Shown here: one piece after another, positions 55,468 through 63,963 of the stretch | Numbering within the stretch: the first letter of the stretch is position 1 | Layout: every line of letters starts with the position of its first letter | Notes under the pieces: model-generated | Told to the model about the DNA's origin: nothing | Databases searched by the model: none | The model's input: the letters and a program-made list of their open reading frames with translations, nothing else | DNA from: Gammaproteobacteria bacterium 45_16_T64 | GTDB lineage: Bacteria > Pseudomonadota > Gammaproteobacteria > Pseudomonadales > Ketobacteraceae | Assembly (NCBI GenBank): GCA_002162955.1 | Contig: MABD01000046.1 | Span: forward strand, 40,425-104,424 | Direction: 5' to 3' | Length of the DNA: 64,000 bases | Made by a program: the position numbers and the translations under genes

Positions 55468-57177
55468 CTACGCGGTAATTTTTGACGTATTTCGTTGATC
55501 TACTCTCATACTCTTTTTATCAATTTTTCCTACTGAAGTAAGGGGCATTTCACGAACAAAGTGAATTTCTTTTGGCACCTTGTAGGGCGATAAATTCTGA
55601 CGACAAAACTCAACAATCCTCTCCGTTTGCTCGGGCTCTGAAAATCGTGTTGACTTAGTGCTTTGAACATAAACTTGAACAACATCATTACCAGGACGCT
55701 TGATATCTGGTTTTCCGACAACCGCACACATTTCAACAAAAGGTAGTTCTTGCAACTTATTTTCAACCTCAATTGAAAATACTTTAAAGCCCCCGACAAT
55801 CAGCATATCTTTGCTTCTATCGCATATTTTTAGATAGCCCTCTTCATCCAGGTAGCCTATGTCACCCGTATGCATCCATACTTTATCTTGATATGTCTTA
55901 AGCACTTTGGATGTTTCAACAAGGTTCGACTGATACCCTCTCATTACCTGAGGGCCAGATACAACAATTTCACCTGACTCACCACAAGGCATTTCAATGT
56001 CTTCATTTTCTGAATCAACAATACGCAAGTCTGTTCCAGGAAGTGGTATACCAACAAAGCCTGGCTTAAATCGCTCTGCGGGGTTAATGGTCTGCACCGG
56101 GCTCGTTTCCGTCATCCCATATACTTCACAATATCGCCCTTCTCCTATTATTTCCTCTAATCGATTGATACTTTCTTTCGGAAAAGGTGCCGCCCCGGAA
56201 ATAGCAACGCGAAGCCCACTAAAATCGAGCGAACAAAATTCCTCTTCCGCCATCAACATCTGATACAACGTAGGAACGTTGGCCAGTACCGTCGGTGGAT
56301 TATTCTTCATGGTTTGACAATAGTGCGTGATATTTCTTGGATCAGGTATTATCAACAGCGTTGATGCAGTTCTCAACGAATTCATCAGCACTGCGAGACC
56401 ACCAATATGGAAAAATGGGAATGCAGATGCAACCACCTCCATTCCTTGCCGATATTTATAGAAAACATTCGCCTGAATATTGTTTGTAAACAAATTTCTT
56501 GAGGTAAGTTCAGCGCCTTTGGATTTCCCTGTTGTTCCACCGGTGTATTGTAGATATAGAGCAGTATCTATTGTCGTGTTATTCTGCTTATTATTAACAG
56601 GTGCATCTGACATAGGCTTTTCTAGATGCATCTTCAACTGAAGCACAGTAATACGACTATCCCCAACCGGGACACTTGCGCCACTCTGGCCTGGTAGCAT
56701 TTCCGCCATGCCTGAAAGGATAACGGTTCTTAACGTTGGTATATTTTTTTCTACACTGCGTTCTATTCGAGAATATAGCGAATCCAGAATAAATAGAACG
56801 TTGATTTCAGCATCGCAACATTGGCTATAAGTTTCCTTGGCTGTAAGCAACGGTGACAAGCTTGTTACGACAAGTCCCATCCGTGCTGCCGCTATCAGCG
56901 CAATAACATACTGAGGGGTGTTTGGCATTTGAATGCCAACAACATCGCCGGCGTGACAGCCCTGTACACTCCAAAGATGGGCGAGTTTGTTAGCACATTG
57001 ATTTATATATCCATAAGAATATCGTTCACCATGATATTCCAATGCAACCCTATCTCGAAAGCTTCTCGCGTATTCTTCTATATAGTCTGACAGCGTTTTT
57101 TGTGGGACCTCTGGAATGCTCAACCAATCTAATCCCAACTCGTCGTATACCGAAATCCAATGCCTTGATGCGGACAT
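55468..57177 (-). CDS. Long-chain acyl-CoA ligase (AMP-binding)
   Basis: A 569-residue ANL-superfamily ligase from the ATG at 57177 (AAAAGG upstream); the longer frame would overlap the preceding gene. Motifs: YTGGTTGKSKGAEL (A3 P-loop), YGMTETSPVQ (A5), HTGDIGYLDEEGYLKI (A7), DRSKDMLIVGGFKV (A8) and the catalytic Lys in TSVGKIDKK. This is the FadD type that activates fatty acids or similar carboxylates to CoA thioesters. The operon position, between the LolB-MpaB fusion and another DUF2236 gene, suggests it activates the carboxylic acid fragments made after double-bond cleavage (inference). Confidence 0.9.
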   Translation of the reverse strand: MSASRHWISVYDELGLDWLSIPEVPQKTLSDYIEEYARSFRDRVALEYHGERYSYGYINQCANKLAHLWSVQGCHAGDVVGIQMPNTPQYVIALIAAARMGLVVTSLSPLLTAKETYSQCCDAEINVLFILDSLYSRIERSVEKNIPTLRTVILSGMAEMLPGQSGASVPVGDSRITVLQLKMHLEKPMSDAPVNNKQNNTTIDTALYLQYTGGTTGKSKGAELTSRNLFTNNIQANVFYKYRQGMEVVASAFPFFHIGGLAVLMNSLRTASTLLIIPDPRNITHYCQTMKNNPPTVLANVPTLYQMLMAEEEFCSLDFSGLRVAISGAAPFPKESINRLEEIIGEGRYCEVYGMTETSPVQTINPAERFKPGFVGIPLPGTDLRIVDSENEDIEMPCGESGEIVVSGPQVMRGYQSNLVETSKVLKTYQDKVWMHTGDIGYLDEEGYLKICDRSKDMLIVGGFKVFSIEVENKLQELPFVEMCAVVGKPDIKRPGNDVVQVYVQSTKSTRFSEPEQTERIVEFCRQNLSPYKVPKEIHFVREMPLTSVGKIDKKSMRVDQRNTSKITA

Positions 57178-57211
57178 GTTATTACCTTTTGTTTGTATCG
57201 AAATTAATTGG

Positions 57212-58153
57212 CTATGCAAATTCTTCAGTCGTCGCTGCTGAGGGTTCTTGATATGATTCTCGATAAGCTTCTGGATACGCACGCGCATCTCTTCTCGCTC
57301 GAAGCGCCAGGGGAATATAACTAAATTTTTCGGGCAACAATGGATAGAGTTTTCTAATAAACCACGACGCCGATTTAAAAATCAGAACATCACGCTTATT
57401 TAGCGGTATATTGAGCTTATAGCGGAATTTTTCCGGTAGCGTCGCTATACATATTTTATGTAGCAACCACCCAGGAACTAACATAGCGAGTTTCCATAAG
57501 GCATTCGGTATATACTGAAAATTTTTCGGTTTTGGGTAAGAGCTAAAGTAACCAGGATCAAGAAGATCTTTCAGTGCCTCACCGTATTCCAAACGGTCGA
57601 TAACAATTTCATCAAATTTCTTCCAATATTCCGCCTCAGTTTGAGGGATATCCGCATCCCTTATTCCAAGCATACTTCCCATTTGTTTCCATTCAGAAAA
57701 TACTTGAGCACGCTGCTCTGGATTTAATGGCGTACCAAAACACTCGTACATACGAGTGCTCGCATCAAATCCAGTAATATGAACCCATGAGTACGCCTCG
57801 GGGTCCAATCCGTAATATCGCTTTCCATTTGGCCCTTCCCCTTTTATATGACGATGTAACTCACGTAACGCTCGCCCCTTTTCTATTGCATTTTCTGGCC
57901 TTGCATACACAACTGGCCACAAAAGCGCTGTTGAGTTAACTGCTCGACCCCAGGGGTCTAGGAGATATTTCTTTTCTTTGGTGATAGCCATATCGATGAT
58001 TGGGTGTGCGGATTGAAGCACAAACGCTTGAGGCAACATGAAGTGATAAAGATAAGACCCAAAATCTTTCCACATATAGGAATTTGGGCCTAATGGCTTC
58101 GGCTCGATACTGCGGCTCGTTGATCCTTCACTTCTCTTCTTGTCAGCGCTCAT
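57212..58153 (-). CDS. MpaB/DUF2236-family oxygenase (first gene of the operon)
   Basis: A 313-residue DUF2236 protein: LGPNSYMWKDFGSYLYHF, FVLQSAHPIIDMAI, LLDPWGRAVNST, LRELHRHIKG (candidate haem-ligand His), YGLDPEAYSWVHITGFDA. The HS motif seen in the two paralogues at 45189 and 53808 is replaced by TKEKKYL, so it belongs to a different branch. No signal peptide; the last ~40 residues are charged. The ATG at 58153 has GAGGAG five bases upstream, and a promoter lies at 58201-58229. It is the first of eleven co-directional genes. Confidence 0.87.
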   Translation of the reverse strand: MSADKKRSEGSTSRSIEPKPLGPNSYMWKDFGSYLYHFMLPQAFVLQSAHPIIDMAITKEKKYLLDPWGRAVNSTALLWPVVYARPENAIEKGRALRELHRHIKGEGPNGKRYYGLDPEAYSWVHITGFDASTRMYECFGTPLNPEQRAQVFSEWKQMGSMLGIRDADIPQTEAEYWKKFDEIVIDRLEYGEALKDLLDPGYFSSYPKPKNFQYIPNALWKLAMLVPGWLLHKICIATLPEKFRYKLNIPLNKRDVLIFKSASWFIRKLYPLLPEKFSYIPLALRARRDARAYPEAYRESYQEPSAATTEEFA

Positions 58154-58200
58154 AAATACTCCTCAATTATTGGCTACAACATCTACATGAGACAGTGAAC

Positions 58201-58229
58201 AGAATACGTATCAATGTATCGATCATCAA
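58201..58229 (-). promoter_or_regulatory. Sigma-70-like promoter of the oxygenase operon
   Basis: On the minus strand TTGATG (58229-58224), a 17-bp spacer and TATTCT (58206-58201) form a well-spaced promoter about 48 bp before the ATG at 58153. The spacer contains GATACATTGATAC with an ATACGTAT palindrome touching the -10, a possible site for the TetR protein encoded just upstream. Confidence 0.55.
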
Positions 58230-58274
58230 TAGGGGGATTGGTTTCTTTTTGCTGTTTTTGACAACAGATATGAC

Positions 58275-58299
58275 TAAGCCCTTTAGATTCAAGGGCTTA
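58275..58299. terminator. Hairpin between the TetR gene and the oxygenase operon
   Basis: A perfect 9-bp stem (TAAGCCCTT/AAGGGCTTA) with a 7-nt loop lies about 85 bp past the TetR stop (minus strand). There is no U-tract directly after it, so its efficiency as a terminator is uncertain. Confidence 0.45.
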
Positions 58300-58382
58300 T
58301 ATGGAAAAATAAATTGGGAAACTTAGAGGATTGGTGCTATTAGGAGGTATAAAGAGAGGGCAAAATAATGTATTCCAGGTCG

Positions 58383-58973
58383 TTACGGAGCTAAGAGTGG
58401 ATGTATCCAACCCTCAGCAAAACGCCTAACACTACCCTCATCAGCGGGATCAATAAGACCGCCAGGGCTCAACATTAACGATTGAATTAATCGCAAAATC
58501 ATTTCTGCAGTCGTGTTCGCATGCAGTTCTCTTATGTGCCCCTGCTTTTGGGCCACCGCTATTTGTACCCCTAGAAACTGAGTAGAAAAGCTCATGATCT
58601 TATCAAAATTGGACGTCAAAAATGGCAGAATCTGCTCTGGTTCCGTCACTAATAGGCGACTTAGCAAGGAATTACCATGAATGGAGAGCACAGCCATCGT
58701 AAATGCTTCCATCAAACCATCAAGATGATTTTCAATTCCACGTATGCGCTTCTCTATACTTGCGAGGTCCCGTTTAACCTCTCGGAAAATAACGGCTTGA
58801 AACAACTGATCCTTATCACTATAACGCCGATACAACGTGGCTCGACCAATCCCGGTCCTCTTCGCAACATCGTCCATGGAGGTTTTGCGCAGGCCAAATT
58901 CAATATATAGCTCTCTTGCACTATCAAGGATTTTTCGTCTGGATTCTGCTTCTTTGTTGGTCATTGTTTCCAC
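58383..58973 (-). CDS. TetR-family transcriptional regulator
   Basis: A 196-residue TetR protein. The helix-turn-helix is TSMDDVAKRTGIGRATLYRR followed by YSDKDQLF. The GTG at 58973 has AAAGG six bases upstream; an ATG nine bases inside the frame is a near-equal alternative. It lies on the same strand just upstream of the operon that begins with a DUF2236 gene, separated by a hairpin and that operon's own promoter, so it is the most likely regulator of those eleven genes. Confidence 0.9.
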   Translation of the reverse strand: METMTNKEAESRRKILDSARELYIEFGLRKTSMDDVAKRTGIGRATLYRRYSDKDQLFQAVIFREVKRDLASIEKRIRGIENHLDGLMEAFTMAVLSIHGNSLLSRLLVTEPEQILPFLTSNFDKIMSFSTQFLGVQIAVAQKQGHIRELHANTTAEMILRLIQSLMLSPGGLIDPADEGSVRRFAEGWIHPLLAP

Positions 58974-59555
58974 GAATTGCCTTTGTTCCTGTTATCAGTC
59001 ATCTAATTTGAGCGCCAGTTTATCAAAAAAGATGGTAAAAGTGAGCCCCCTTTGCAGCTTAGCATCAACACTGACACCGAAGGTCTATTATAGACATCAT
59101 AAGCACCCACAGGCCTCATATTCAAGTTTACGATGATAATGGGTCATCACCCAACATATTCATCGGTATTCCCCGCTCTAGAAACCCATAATCCCCTAGA
59201 AATTATAATTTCAAGCATATAATTTACACGCTGTTATTAACCCTCTCGAAAATAATGTCCAGCACAGAATCATTGCAATTCATTCTATAACTTTACCTAT
59301 ATGTCATTATGATTTTATATTTTTTAATAAACTGAAAACGCATTGATAAATTCTAATCTATATTCTACATATTGTTATAGAAATGAAATTGTAATTTATA
59401 TATTATTTTTACCTGAATTTTTCATTAACAGCTTATTAAATTAAAAAAGCAAATAGTATAAACATTCCAATTATTCTAACTTTATACATTCCGACTATTC
59501 GCTAAATTAATTACAAAAAAACCATGTACTTTTATCTCTAAGGTAAGAAATAGTA
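58974..59555. other. AT-rich intergenic region, no gene found
   Basis: The 582 bp between the divergent TetR and FAAL genes contain no supported reading frame. The half nearest FAAL (from about 59180) is strikingly AT-rich, with several A or T runs typical of H-NS-bound or curved DNA. A direct repeat at 59463-59500 is listed separately. The FAAL start at 59556 has AAGG 12 bases upstream. Confidence 0.6.
59463..59500 (+). repeat. Direct repeat CATTCC-RAYTATTC upstream of FAAL
   Basis: CATTCCAATTATTC (59463-59476) and CATTCCGACTATTC (59487-59500) share 12 of 14 bases with starts 24 bp apart, 56-93 bp before the FAAL ATG. Two same-face sites about two helical turns apart suggest an activator or response-regulator binding pair. 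Confidence 0.45.
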
Positions 59556-61682
59556 ATGAAAAAAAATCGAAAATTTTCCAGTCTTGTGGATATGCTATCT
59601 ATCCAAAAACAATCCCTTGGAAACAAAATATTTTCAGAGTTTTTGGTTGGCAAGGGAAAAATTGAAGAAAGAATGTCATACCAGGGACTGTATAATGATT
59701 CACTAAAAATAGCGATCGATCTACATACAAGAGGCATGAAAGGGAACACCATAATCCTCTTATATCCACCTGGACATGAATATATAAGGGCATTTTTTGG
59801 CTGTATGTTAGCTGGCGCAATCCCGGTCCCTGCTTACCCCCCTATGGGAGCTAAAGACATTGATCGTCTAACCGGAATAATCAGTGACTGTAACGCAAAA
59901 TTGATTTTATCTACATCCGAATCAATACCAATGATTCGTCGATGGATAATATCTAACACGAATAATACCAATATAGACAATATCGAAATCGACTGTGTAG
60001 CATCGGATACGATGAACCCCCACCCTGACCCCGATTTTTCCCCATCAACACCAGAGGGCAATGACATAGCTTTTCTACAGTACACATCAGGATCCACTGG
60101 CCATCCAAAGGGAGCCATTGTCAGCCATGGGAATTTACTTGCAAACTTTGAGAGTATTCAAGATTGCTTTCTAGATGATGATATGTGTTCAGTCGATGGA
60201 GAGAAACCAAAGGCCGTCATTTGGCTACCTCCTTTTCATGACATGGGGCTTATTGGAGGAATTCTATTGCCTCTGAGTATCGGCGCTAGTGTCACACTAA
60301 TGTCGCCGCTAACGTTCATGAAAGATCCTTATGTTTGGCTGAAGGCTATAAGTGATCGCAAAGCCAACATTAGCGGTGGCCCCAATTTTTCCTATAAATA
60401 CTGTATGTCGAAGATAACTCCGGAACAAAAATCCACTCTTGATCTACGCCATTGGAAAATAGCCTTTAATGGTGCTGAGCCCATTCAGGCTGAATCACTC
60501 CGTGAATTTTCAGAATATTTCTCTGATGCAGGTTTTAACCGTAACGCATTCCTACCTTGTTATGGGTTAGCGGAAGCAACGTTGTTTGTTTCTGGCACAC
60601 CAACGGGTAGAGGTGCATTATCCGAACTTATCTGCCCAAACGCACTTTCAAAAAACAGGACCGAAACAGCCACACCTAACAATGCAAATATTGAGTTAGT
60701 TAGCTCTGGTCTGCCGTCGCAAGGAACAACCATTGCTATTGTTAACCCTGCAACCAACAAACGCGTCAATCCCGGGCACATTGGTGAGATTTGGGTCGAT
60801 AGCCCTTCCGTTTGCCAAGGGTACTGGAATAAACCGCAATACTCGAATAAAGTCTTTAGGGCACTGATTAAAACCAGCGATGGAAATTATTCTGCTGATA
60901 TGAAGACCTATTTACGCACTGGGGATTTGGGTTTTTTGAAAAACAACGAACTATTTGTTACCGGCCGGTTAAAAGAAGTGCTGATCATCGCAGGTCGAAA
61001 TCACTACCCTCAAGATATAGAGCGCTCTTTTCAAAAGTCATCTAATGACTTTAGAAACGACAGCGGCGCTGCATTCACTGTTACCAGCAGCAATGGCGAA
61101 CAACTCGTAATAGTCCAAGAATTAGCTAAGAGAGCTGATACCTCAGCCTCAAACTTAGCGAAGCTCTCGCTATTGGGGGCTGGAGCTATATCATCAGCTC
61201 ATGGTATATCCGCTAAATCCATTATCCTTATTAAATCAAGCTCCCTACCAAAAACTTCCAGTGGAAAAACCCAACGCGTTGAGGCAAAAAAACAATATGA
61301 TTCTCAGAAATTAAACGTTCTTTATAGTTGGAATACGAATAAATCCCATGAAAATTCTTCATCAAAAATCAAAATTCAGAATACAATTAATTTTGAAGGC
61401 GACAATCACCCCATACTGCAAGACATGCTTCTATCGTGGTTATCGAAGAGACTTAATGTCGATAGTCAACATCTAGATTTGGATTTAACATTTGCAGAAT
61501 TGGGGGTAGATTCAATTGAAGCGATAGAATTAATAGATTTCCTCCAAGCGTTTATCGGTAGAACGATAGCTGTAACCGAATTATTCAAATACCCTACGGT
61601 CAACGCATTGATAACGCACTTTTCTCACATCCAGAAACTTGATGGGATTAATGAAACGAATAGAGGTGAAGTAGAAGCCTAA
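59556..61682 (+). CDS. Fatty-acyl-AMP ligase (FAAL) fused to an acyl carrier protein
   Basis: A 708-residue protein. The first ~590 residues have FAAL hallmarks: FLQYTSGSTGHPKGAIVSH, WLPPFHDMGLIGG, FNGAEPIQAES, LPCYGLAEATLFVSG, LRTGDLGF and GRNHYPQDIE. FAALs form acyl-adenylates and load them on carrier proteins instead of CoA. The last ~80 residues are an ACP with LGVDSIEAIELI (phosphopantetheine Ser). FAAL-ACP proteins often start lipopeptides or polyketides. No synthetase lies beside it; the NRPS operon is 29 kb away, so loading of NRPS-B is only a hypothesis. It is the sole plus-strand gene of this part and has the AT-rich region upstream. A perfect hairpin follows its stop. Confidence 0.93.
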   Translation: MKKNRKFSSLVDMLSIQKQSLGNKIFSEFLVGKGKIEERMSYQGLYNDSLKIAIDLHTRGMKGNTIILLYPPGHEYIRAFFGCMLAGAIPVPAYPPMGAKDIDRLTGIISDCNAKLILSTSESIPMIRRWIISNTNNTNIDNIEIDCVASDTMNPHPDPDFSPSTPEGNDIAFLQYTSGSTGHPKGAIVSHGNLLANFESIQDCFLDDDMCSVDGEKPKAVIWLPPFHDMGLIGGILLPLSIGASVTLMSPLTFMKDPYVWLKAISDRKANISGGPNFSYKYCMSKITPEQKSTLDLRHWKIAFNGAEPIQAESLREFSEYFSDAGFNRNAFLPCYGLAEATLFVSGTPTGRGALSELICPNALSKNRTETATPNNANIELVSSGLPSQGTTIAIVNPATNKRVNPGHIGEIWVDSPSVCQGYWNKPQYSNKVFRALIKTSDGNYSADMKTYLRTGDLGFLKNNELFVTGRLKEVLIIAGRNHYPQDIERSFQKSSNDFRNDSGAAFTVTSSNGEQLVIVQELAKRADTSASNLAKLSLLGAGAISSAHGISAKSIILIKSSSLPKTSSGKTQRVEAKKQYDSQKLNVLYSWNTNKSHENSSSKIKIQNTINFEGDNHPILQDMLLSWLSKRLNVDSQHLDLDLTFAELGVDSIEAIELIDFLQAFIGRTIAVTELFKYPTVNALITHFSHIQKLDGINETNRGEVEA

Positions 61683-61691
61683 TATCCACGC

Positions 61692-61733
61692 GGCTCATAT
61701 CTTAATCGACATTTGCAGGAAAAGATATGAGCC
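61692..61733. terminator. Perfect 12-bp hairpin after FAAL
   Basis: GGCTCATATCTT (61692-61703) pairs perfectly with AAGATATGAGCC (61722-61733) around an 18-nt loop, nine bases after the FAAL stop. A second 7-bp hairpin (GGTAGTA-CGT-TACTACC, 61763-61779) follows. There is no T-run, so this may be a 3'-end-protecting structure or a factor-assisted terminator between convergent genes. Confidence 0.5.
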
Positions 61734-61808
61734 ATAGACTCACCCTGCCCAGCATAATTGCAGGTAGTACGTTACTACCCTACACTCCGCTGAGCCTATA
61801 TTTTAAGG

Positions 61809-62603
61809 CTACTTCATTATTATCTTGGTAAGCAATGATGATACTTTTCTATATATCCATTTCGGAGGAATTTGCGCCGCATTAACTGCCATTTTATTTC
61901 CAATTCCTGGCACCTCTATCACCTTCCCTGAAAAAGAGGCATTCACGCCAGATTTCGCAACATTTTTTGGATCACCTGTAATAAATTTCGGTATAGATAT
62001 TTTGTCCGAATGCTCCTGATTCACGGATTGAATCATGCCTGTATCCGTAACGCCTGGACACAATGCTGTCACCTTAACTCCAGTCCCCTGCAATTCAATA
62101 CTTAAGGCCTCCGTGAATGAAAGGACAAAAGCTTTAGTCGCTCCATAGATAGCGATAAAGGGCGTCGGCTGAAATCCTGTTATTGAACTAACATTTAGAA
62201 TACGACCGAAATCATTTTCAATAAAGCCAGGAAGAAATCGATGAACCATACGCACCAGCGCCTGATTATTTAGCAATAACATTCTAGTTACATCCTCTTC
62301 CGAAACTTCTGCGAATGCTCCATACTCAACACACCCCGCATTATTAACAAGCATGTCTATCGCTATACCGCGTAATTCAAGATCTTCGAAAATATCGTTA
62401 GCTGAACTATCCTTCAGCAGATCATAGCTTAGAGGAACTACGGTGATATCGTACGTTGACTCAAGCTCTTGCGCTATTTCTCGAAGCCTTTTCTCTCCTC
62501 TGGCGACTATAACTAGGTCTATTTTTTTCTGAGCCAAATTTCTCGCTATTTCTAGCCCTATCCCTCCTGATGCACCAGTCACCAAAGCCGTCTTTGTTTT
62601 CAT
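61809..62603 (-). CDS. Short-chain dehydrogenase/reductase (DltE / ketoacyl-reductase-like)
   Basis: A 264-residue SDR: TGASGGIG (9-16) cofactor site, LVNNAG, catalytic Ser in LNVSSITG and Tyr-x3-Lys in YGATKAF, and ALCPGVTDTGM. ARGEKRL after the second strand favours NADPH. The C-terminal ~35 residues (QIPPKWIYRKVSSLLTKI) are hydrophobic and basic, like the membrane-contacting tails of SDRs acting on lipids. It lies 24 bp after the truncated acyl-ligase gene on the same strand, and converges with FAAL. Confidence 0.88.
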   Translation of the reverse strand: MKTKTALVTGASGGIGLEIARNLAQKKIDLVIVARGEKRLREIAQELESTYDITVVPLSYDLLKDSSANDIFEDLELRGIAIDMLVNNAGCVEYGAFAEVSEEDVTRMLLLNNQALVRMVHRFLPGFIENDFGRILNVSSITGFQPTPFIAIYGATKAFVLSFTEALSIELQGTGVKVTALCPGVTDTGMIQSVNQEHSDKISIPKFITGDPKNVAKSGVNASFSGKVIEVPGIGNKMAVNAAQIPPKWIYRKVSSLLTKIIMK

Positions 62604-62627
62604 AAAAACCTCAAAATACGTAATCGG

Positions 62628-63900
62628 CTAGCACTTAGCCACACCAGAAATAAGATCTTGATAAAGCTCTGCATCCAGCAGTTGATAATTTTCAGCCCCC
62701 GGCCTTAGGATAAAAACTGGGTCGCCAGCACTATTGGGATGAAAAGCCTCATACTTCAACACTTCACTTTCTATTCTCATCGTCCTCTTTTCCCCCACTC
62801 CTCTGAGTTCGCGTAAAAATACCGGCCTAGCGTAATGTGGAATGTTTTCATTTATGTGTCGTGACAAACCATCTAAGTCTAGTTCACTATCTGTGGATAC
62901 AATTGCAGCCATACCGGCTCTTTCATTTGTACCTGGAATAGCAACCCCATAAACACAACAATATTCGACGCTATCTACCGAATCAATTGCTCCACTAACT
63001 TCGATTGTTGATATATTCGCCCCTTTCCACCGGCAATAATCTTCCACGCGACCAACAAATTCGTAGTGATTAAGTAGAAAAGAAAAACCTACATCAACTC
63101 TTCGCAACAAATCCCCTGTATTGAAATAGCAATCACCTCTCCTTAGTACATTGTGTACGAATTTACTATTTCTATCGCAATCAATATTGAGGAACGTTTC
63201 TTCATCTATTTCTACAAGCAATACACCCGTTTCATATTTTTTCGATTTCCGACACCATCCTCCATAGCCAGTTACGACTCGATTTTCTATGAAATCATAT
63301 TTAGCAATCATATGATTCCTTGTACAAAAACCAACAGTCTTATCCTTATTTAGAAGGTTAAAGAACCACCCATAACCCTCATCAGCACCATAGAACTCTC
63401 CAACTTTATCTATACCGTATCTCTGCTTAAACTTAACCCAAATATCTGCTCTAAGACCGCTACCAACACACTTAGTTATCGGATTTTCATGATCGTCTAT
63501 CATTACTTTTTGATCCATCAAGCTATTACACATGCTCCCAGAATATGCAAACCAGCTAGCACCATATTCACGAATTTCACTGATGAATTTACTTTCAGAA
63601 AAATCTCTACTAAGAAACATTGATGAGCCAGATAAGACCACTGCCCCAAATCCTGAAAACATTGTGTTCGCGTAATATAATGGAAGACATAAATACATAC
63701 GGTCTTTTTTTCTCAGGTCAAGCAACGCAGAAGAAACATAGTGACTCAAGCGATGAAACTTATCATGTGTTACTTTTAACAATTTAGGTCCTCCTGCTGT
63801 TTCTGGGTTGAAATAGCAGTATGCAACATCATCCATATTAATATCATTTGTTTCTAATGGATTTCCATCCGAATAGTCAGACGGCATAAAACCTATGGTC
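62628..63900 (-). pseudogene. 5'-truncated FATP-type very-long-chain acyl-CoA ligase
   Basis: The open frame from the first ATG (63887) gives 419 residues, against about 600 for the fatty-acid transport protein/very-long-chain acyl-CoA synthetase family. What is left matches the second two-thirds: VGSGLRADIWVKFKQRYGI and GEFYGADEGYGWFFN correspond to the family's GNGLRPDIW and EFYGATEGN, and YFNTGDLL and RWKGANISTIEV are present. The N-terminal domain is missing and the P-loop is altered (YFNPETAGGPK where YTSGTTGLPK is expected). The frame continues without a stop into the end of an insertion sequence starting near 63901, so the IS very probably cut the gene. The remaining protein is unlikely to be a working ligase. 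It is 24 bp upstream of the SDR. Confidence 0.7.
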
Positions 63901-63920
63901 TGGCTACACTAACCCGGACA

Positions 63921-63957
63921 CTCAATTTCATTTAAACTATGAATAGAAATTGAGGAG
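63921..63957 (+). promoter_or_regulatory. Hairpin that can cover the transposase ribosome-binding site
   Basis: CTCAATTTC (63921-63929) pairs perfectly with GAAATTGAG (63946-63954). The second arm overlaps the SD GAGGAG (63952-63957), so transcripts reading in from outside the IS would hide part of the ribosome-binding site. Confidence 0.5.
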
Positions 63958-63963
63958 AAAGCA

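Noticed and set aside
58974..59555. Small RNA or small protein gene in the AT-rich gap
   Set aside because: No reading frame with a ribosome-binding site and no promoter-terminator pair could be supported.
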